Source: Lachnospiraceae bacterium UBA1258 | GTDB lineage: Bacteria > Bacillota > Clostridia > Lachnospirales > Lachnospiraceae | Length of the DNA: 15,807 nt | Assembly: GCA_002308235.1 (NCBI GenBank) | Contig: DBVS01000088.1 | Span: 52,393 to 68,199, forward strand | Direction: 5' to 3' | In this document: positions 15,095 through 15,807 of the stretch, piece by piece | Layout of the letters: each line of letters begins with the position of its first letter | Numbering within the stretch: the stretch's first letter is position 1 | Notes under the pieces: generated by a model | Databases searched by the model: none | What the model saw: the letters and a program-made list of their open reading frames with translations, nothing else | Told to the model about the DNA's origin: nothing | Program-made: the position numbers and the translations under genes

Positions 15095-15506
15095 AAACAA
15101 TTTCCCTTCCGATCGATTCACCGTCTCGAAGCAAAAGTGCCTTCATTACATAGGGAACATGATCCTTCCGATTTGGAGCATGTGAATAAAAAGCAAAGTT
15201 CTCGTAGTATTCTTCCGCGTATTCCAGAATTGCTTCGCCCATTTGTTCTTTGGCAAGTTCAATAGTGGTTCCGTTGACAACAATATCCATCTCGTGCAAA
15301 GAAAGAGAAATGCTGCCGTCGCTCTCCTTACATTTCGAGACCGTAAAATGATATCCCCGGAGCAAAGAAAGCATGGTCTCATAGCTTGACAATATCAATT
15401 CATCTCTGGTTCTCTTGATAAAATGCGGCTTTTCTCTGACCACACTGTCACAAACGCTGCTCCATTCTTTTCGAACTGCTGTAGCCTGCTCAACTATCAT
15501 AAGCAT
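15087..15506 (-). CDS. Antitoxin with Phd-like N terminus and HicB-like C terminus
   Basis: 139 residues from the ATG at 15504-15506. An upstream in-frame ATG at 15524 would lie before the predicted transcription start (-10 box at 15527-15532) and so cannot be used; an ATG at 15500 is also possible. The N-terminal part (about 4-49: TAVRKEWSSVCDSVVREKPHF then IKRTRDELILSSYE) resembles a Phd/YefM DNA-binding domain. The C-terminal part (about 52-105: DGSISLSLHEMDIVVNGTTIELAKEQMGEA... in outline) resembles the HicB beta-strand fold that blocks HicA. A tail SHAPNRKDHVPYVMKALLL follows. The gene precedes and overlaps the HicA-like gene, and its promoter carries a perfect inverted repeat, as expected for an autoregulated toxin-antitoxin operon. 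Assignment is by motif reading only. Confidence 0.75.
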   Translation of the reverse strand: MLMIVEQATAVRKEWSSVCDSVVREKPHFIKRTRDELILSSYETMLSLLRGYHFTVSKCKESDGSISLSLHEMDIVVNGTTIELAKEQMGEAILEYAEEYYENFAFYSHAPNRKDHVPYVMKALLLRDGESIGREIVCA

Positions 15507-15526
15507 GACCCCCCTTCTTTGCATCG

Positions 15527-15555
15527 ATTATAGCACATAATGTACACAATGTAAA
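15527..15555 (-). promoter_or_regulatory. Promoter of the toxin-antitoxin operon
   Basis: TTTACA (15550-15555, 5/6) and a perfect TATAAT (15527-15532) lie 17 bases apart on the minus strand, with TGC giving an extended -10. The stretch TATGTGCTATAAT is identical to that of the orphan antitoxin promoter. Transcription should start near 15520. Confidence 0.82.
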
Positions 15556-15563
15556 TAGTGTAC
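15541..15563. promoter_or_regulatory. Inverted repeat over the -35, probable toxin-antitoxin operator
   Basis: GTACAC (15542-15547) and GTGTAC (15558-15563) are perfect inverted half-sites with 10 bases between them, covering the -35 box. The centre-to-centre distance of 16 bases would put the half-sites about one and a half helical turns apart. The likely binder is the antitoxin encoded just downstream. Confidence 0.6.
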
Positions 15564-15597
15564 GTTTTGTGCGTAATAGTGCGTGAAAGGGCGCTGC

Positions 15598-15665
15598 GTG
15601 CGTGAAAGGGTCCACGAGGTCCGGTGGACCTCGGTTCTGCGCCGACGGTCGCGAAGCGGATATGC
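15598..15665. repeat. Hairpin repeat unit A
   Basis: Leader GTGCGTGAAAGGG, then CGAGGTCC (15615-15622), loop GGT, GGACCTCG (15626-15633): 8 perfect pairs. The outer GCGCC (15639-15643) lacks a matching GGCGC in its own unit; the nearest is in the truncated copy at 15590-15594. The unit ends with a GGTCGCGAAGCGGA segment. Confidence 0.75.
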
Positions 15666-15734
15666 GTGCGTGAAAGGGGCGCCATCGTCCGGTGGACGAT
15701 TGCTTGGCGCCGGCGCGATAGCGCTGACCGAGCC
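15666..15734. repeat. Hairpin repeat unit B
   Basis: Leader GTGCGTGAAAGGG; outer stem GGCGCC (15678-15683) with GGCGCC (15706-15711); inner stem ATCGTCC (15684-15690), loop GGT, GGACGAT (15694-15700). A second hairpin GCGC-GATA-GCGC follows (15713-15724). The inner stem differs from units A and C on both arms, preserving pairing. Confidence 0.75.
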
Positions 15735-15807
15735 GTGCGTGAAAGGGCGCACGAGGTCCGGTGGACCTCGGTTCTGCGCCGACCGGAGCGAAGCGGAGAC
15801 CGAACCT
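15735..15807. repeat. Hairpin repeat unit C (continues to the window edge)
   Basis: Leader GTGCGTGAAAGGG; outer stem GGCGC (15746-15750) with GCGCC (15776-15780); inner stem CGAGGTCC (15752-15759), loop GGT, GGACCTCG (15763-15770). The 3' part reads GACCGGAGCGAAGCGGAGACC, similar to unit A but longer. The end of the unit cannot be fixed because the window stops. Confidence 0.7.

Larger units (their letters stand above)
15579..15807. repeat. GC-rich hairpin repeat array, family not recognised
   Basis: Four copies of GTGCGTGAAAGGG begin at 15579, 15598, 15666 and 15735. The first is followed by only 6 more bases (GGGCGCTGC style remnant); the other three head units of 68, 69 and at least 73 bases. 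A degenerate GTGCGTAATA precedes them at 15569. Each full unit contains an inner hairpin with invariant core GTCCGGTGGAC, then a GCGCC segment and a second small hairpin region with GCGAAGC or GCGCGATAGCGC. No open reading frame here looks real. The array continues to the window edge and is much more GC-rich than the promoter beside it. It resembles REP-type palindromic elements in organisation only. Confidence 0.8.

Noticed and set aside
15507..15524. Start of the antitoxin at the ATG at 15522-15524
   Set aside because: This ATG lies only about 3 bases after the -10 box, upstream of the expected transcription start, and has no ribosome binding site.
14770..15532. TATGTGCTATAAT shared by both antitoxin promoters as a common operator
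   Set aside because: Most of it is the extended -10 consensus, common in Clostridia; the distinct inverted repeats at each promoter are better operator candidates.
15528..15752. Open frames on the minus strand through the repeat array
   Set aside because: They only translate the repeat (recurring PFTH-like peptides, proline/arginine rich) and also cross the toxin-antitoxin promoter.
15579..15807. CRISPR array
   Set aside because: The conserved leader is only 13 bases, the intervening sequences are themselves related and palindromic, and no cas gene is present.
15579..15807. Integron attC sites or type III (ToxIN-like) antitoxin RNA repeats
   Set aside because: There are no GTTRRRY-type attC ends or cassettes, and the neighbouring toxin looks like HicA with a protein antitoxin, not a ToxN-type endoribonuclease.

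Overview
The window is chromosomal DNA from a low-to-mid GC Gram-positive bacterium of the class Clostridia, most likely a Lachnospiraceae-type gut or rumen anaerobe. Supporting signs are strong GGAGG-type ribosome binding sites, sigma-A promoters with TGn extended -10 elements, compact rho-independent terminators, the gene order yifB-dprA-topA and lepA-hemW, and several c-di-GMP proteins. The family-level assignment is an inference from gene content and style, not from a marker search.

Left part (1-7640, all leftward): a competence and topology operon, yifB (ComM-like AAA+ ATPase), dprA and the start of topA, is read from a near-consensus promoter at 3241-3269, with an extra promoter for topA at 361-389. 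Next is an isolated HD-GYP-related protein whose second motif is degenerate, with its own promoter and terminator. Then comes a translationally overlapping lepA-hemW operon. lepA diverges directly from rpsT; the sporulation genes gpr and spoIIP, which sit between them in Bacillus, are absent.

Middle part (7531-13254): rpsT (TTG start, structured leader) is the only rightward gene. It converges, through back-to-back terminators, on a tightly coupled three-gene leftward operon: a membrane GGDEF/EAL protein (degenerate GGDEF, intact EAL), a double zinc-ribbon protein, and a membrane-anchored TPM-domain protein. Upstream lies a signal-anchored C39-like peptidase gene.

Right part (13319-15807) is accessory in character: four short leftward transcription units, each closed by its own hairpin terminator. 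They encode a 69-residue lipoprotein, a 192-residue multi-pass membrane protein, an orphan Phd/YefM antitoxin, and a two-gene toxin-antitoxin operon (Phd plus HicB-like antitoxin, HicA-like toxin).

The right edge holds the least expected feature: a GC-rich array of about 68-69 base units. Each full unit starts with GTGCGTGAAAGGG and carries a hairpin capped by GGT whose stem changes in a compensatory way between units. A single extra copy of the 12-base leader lies at 14464-14475, so the toxin-antitoxin genes are bracketed by this element. I cannot name the family.
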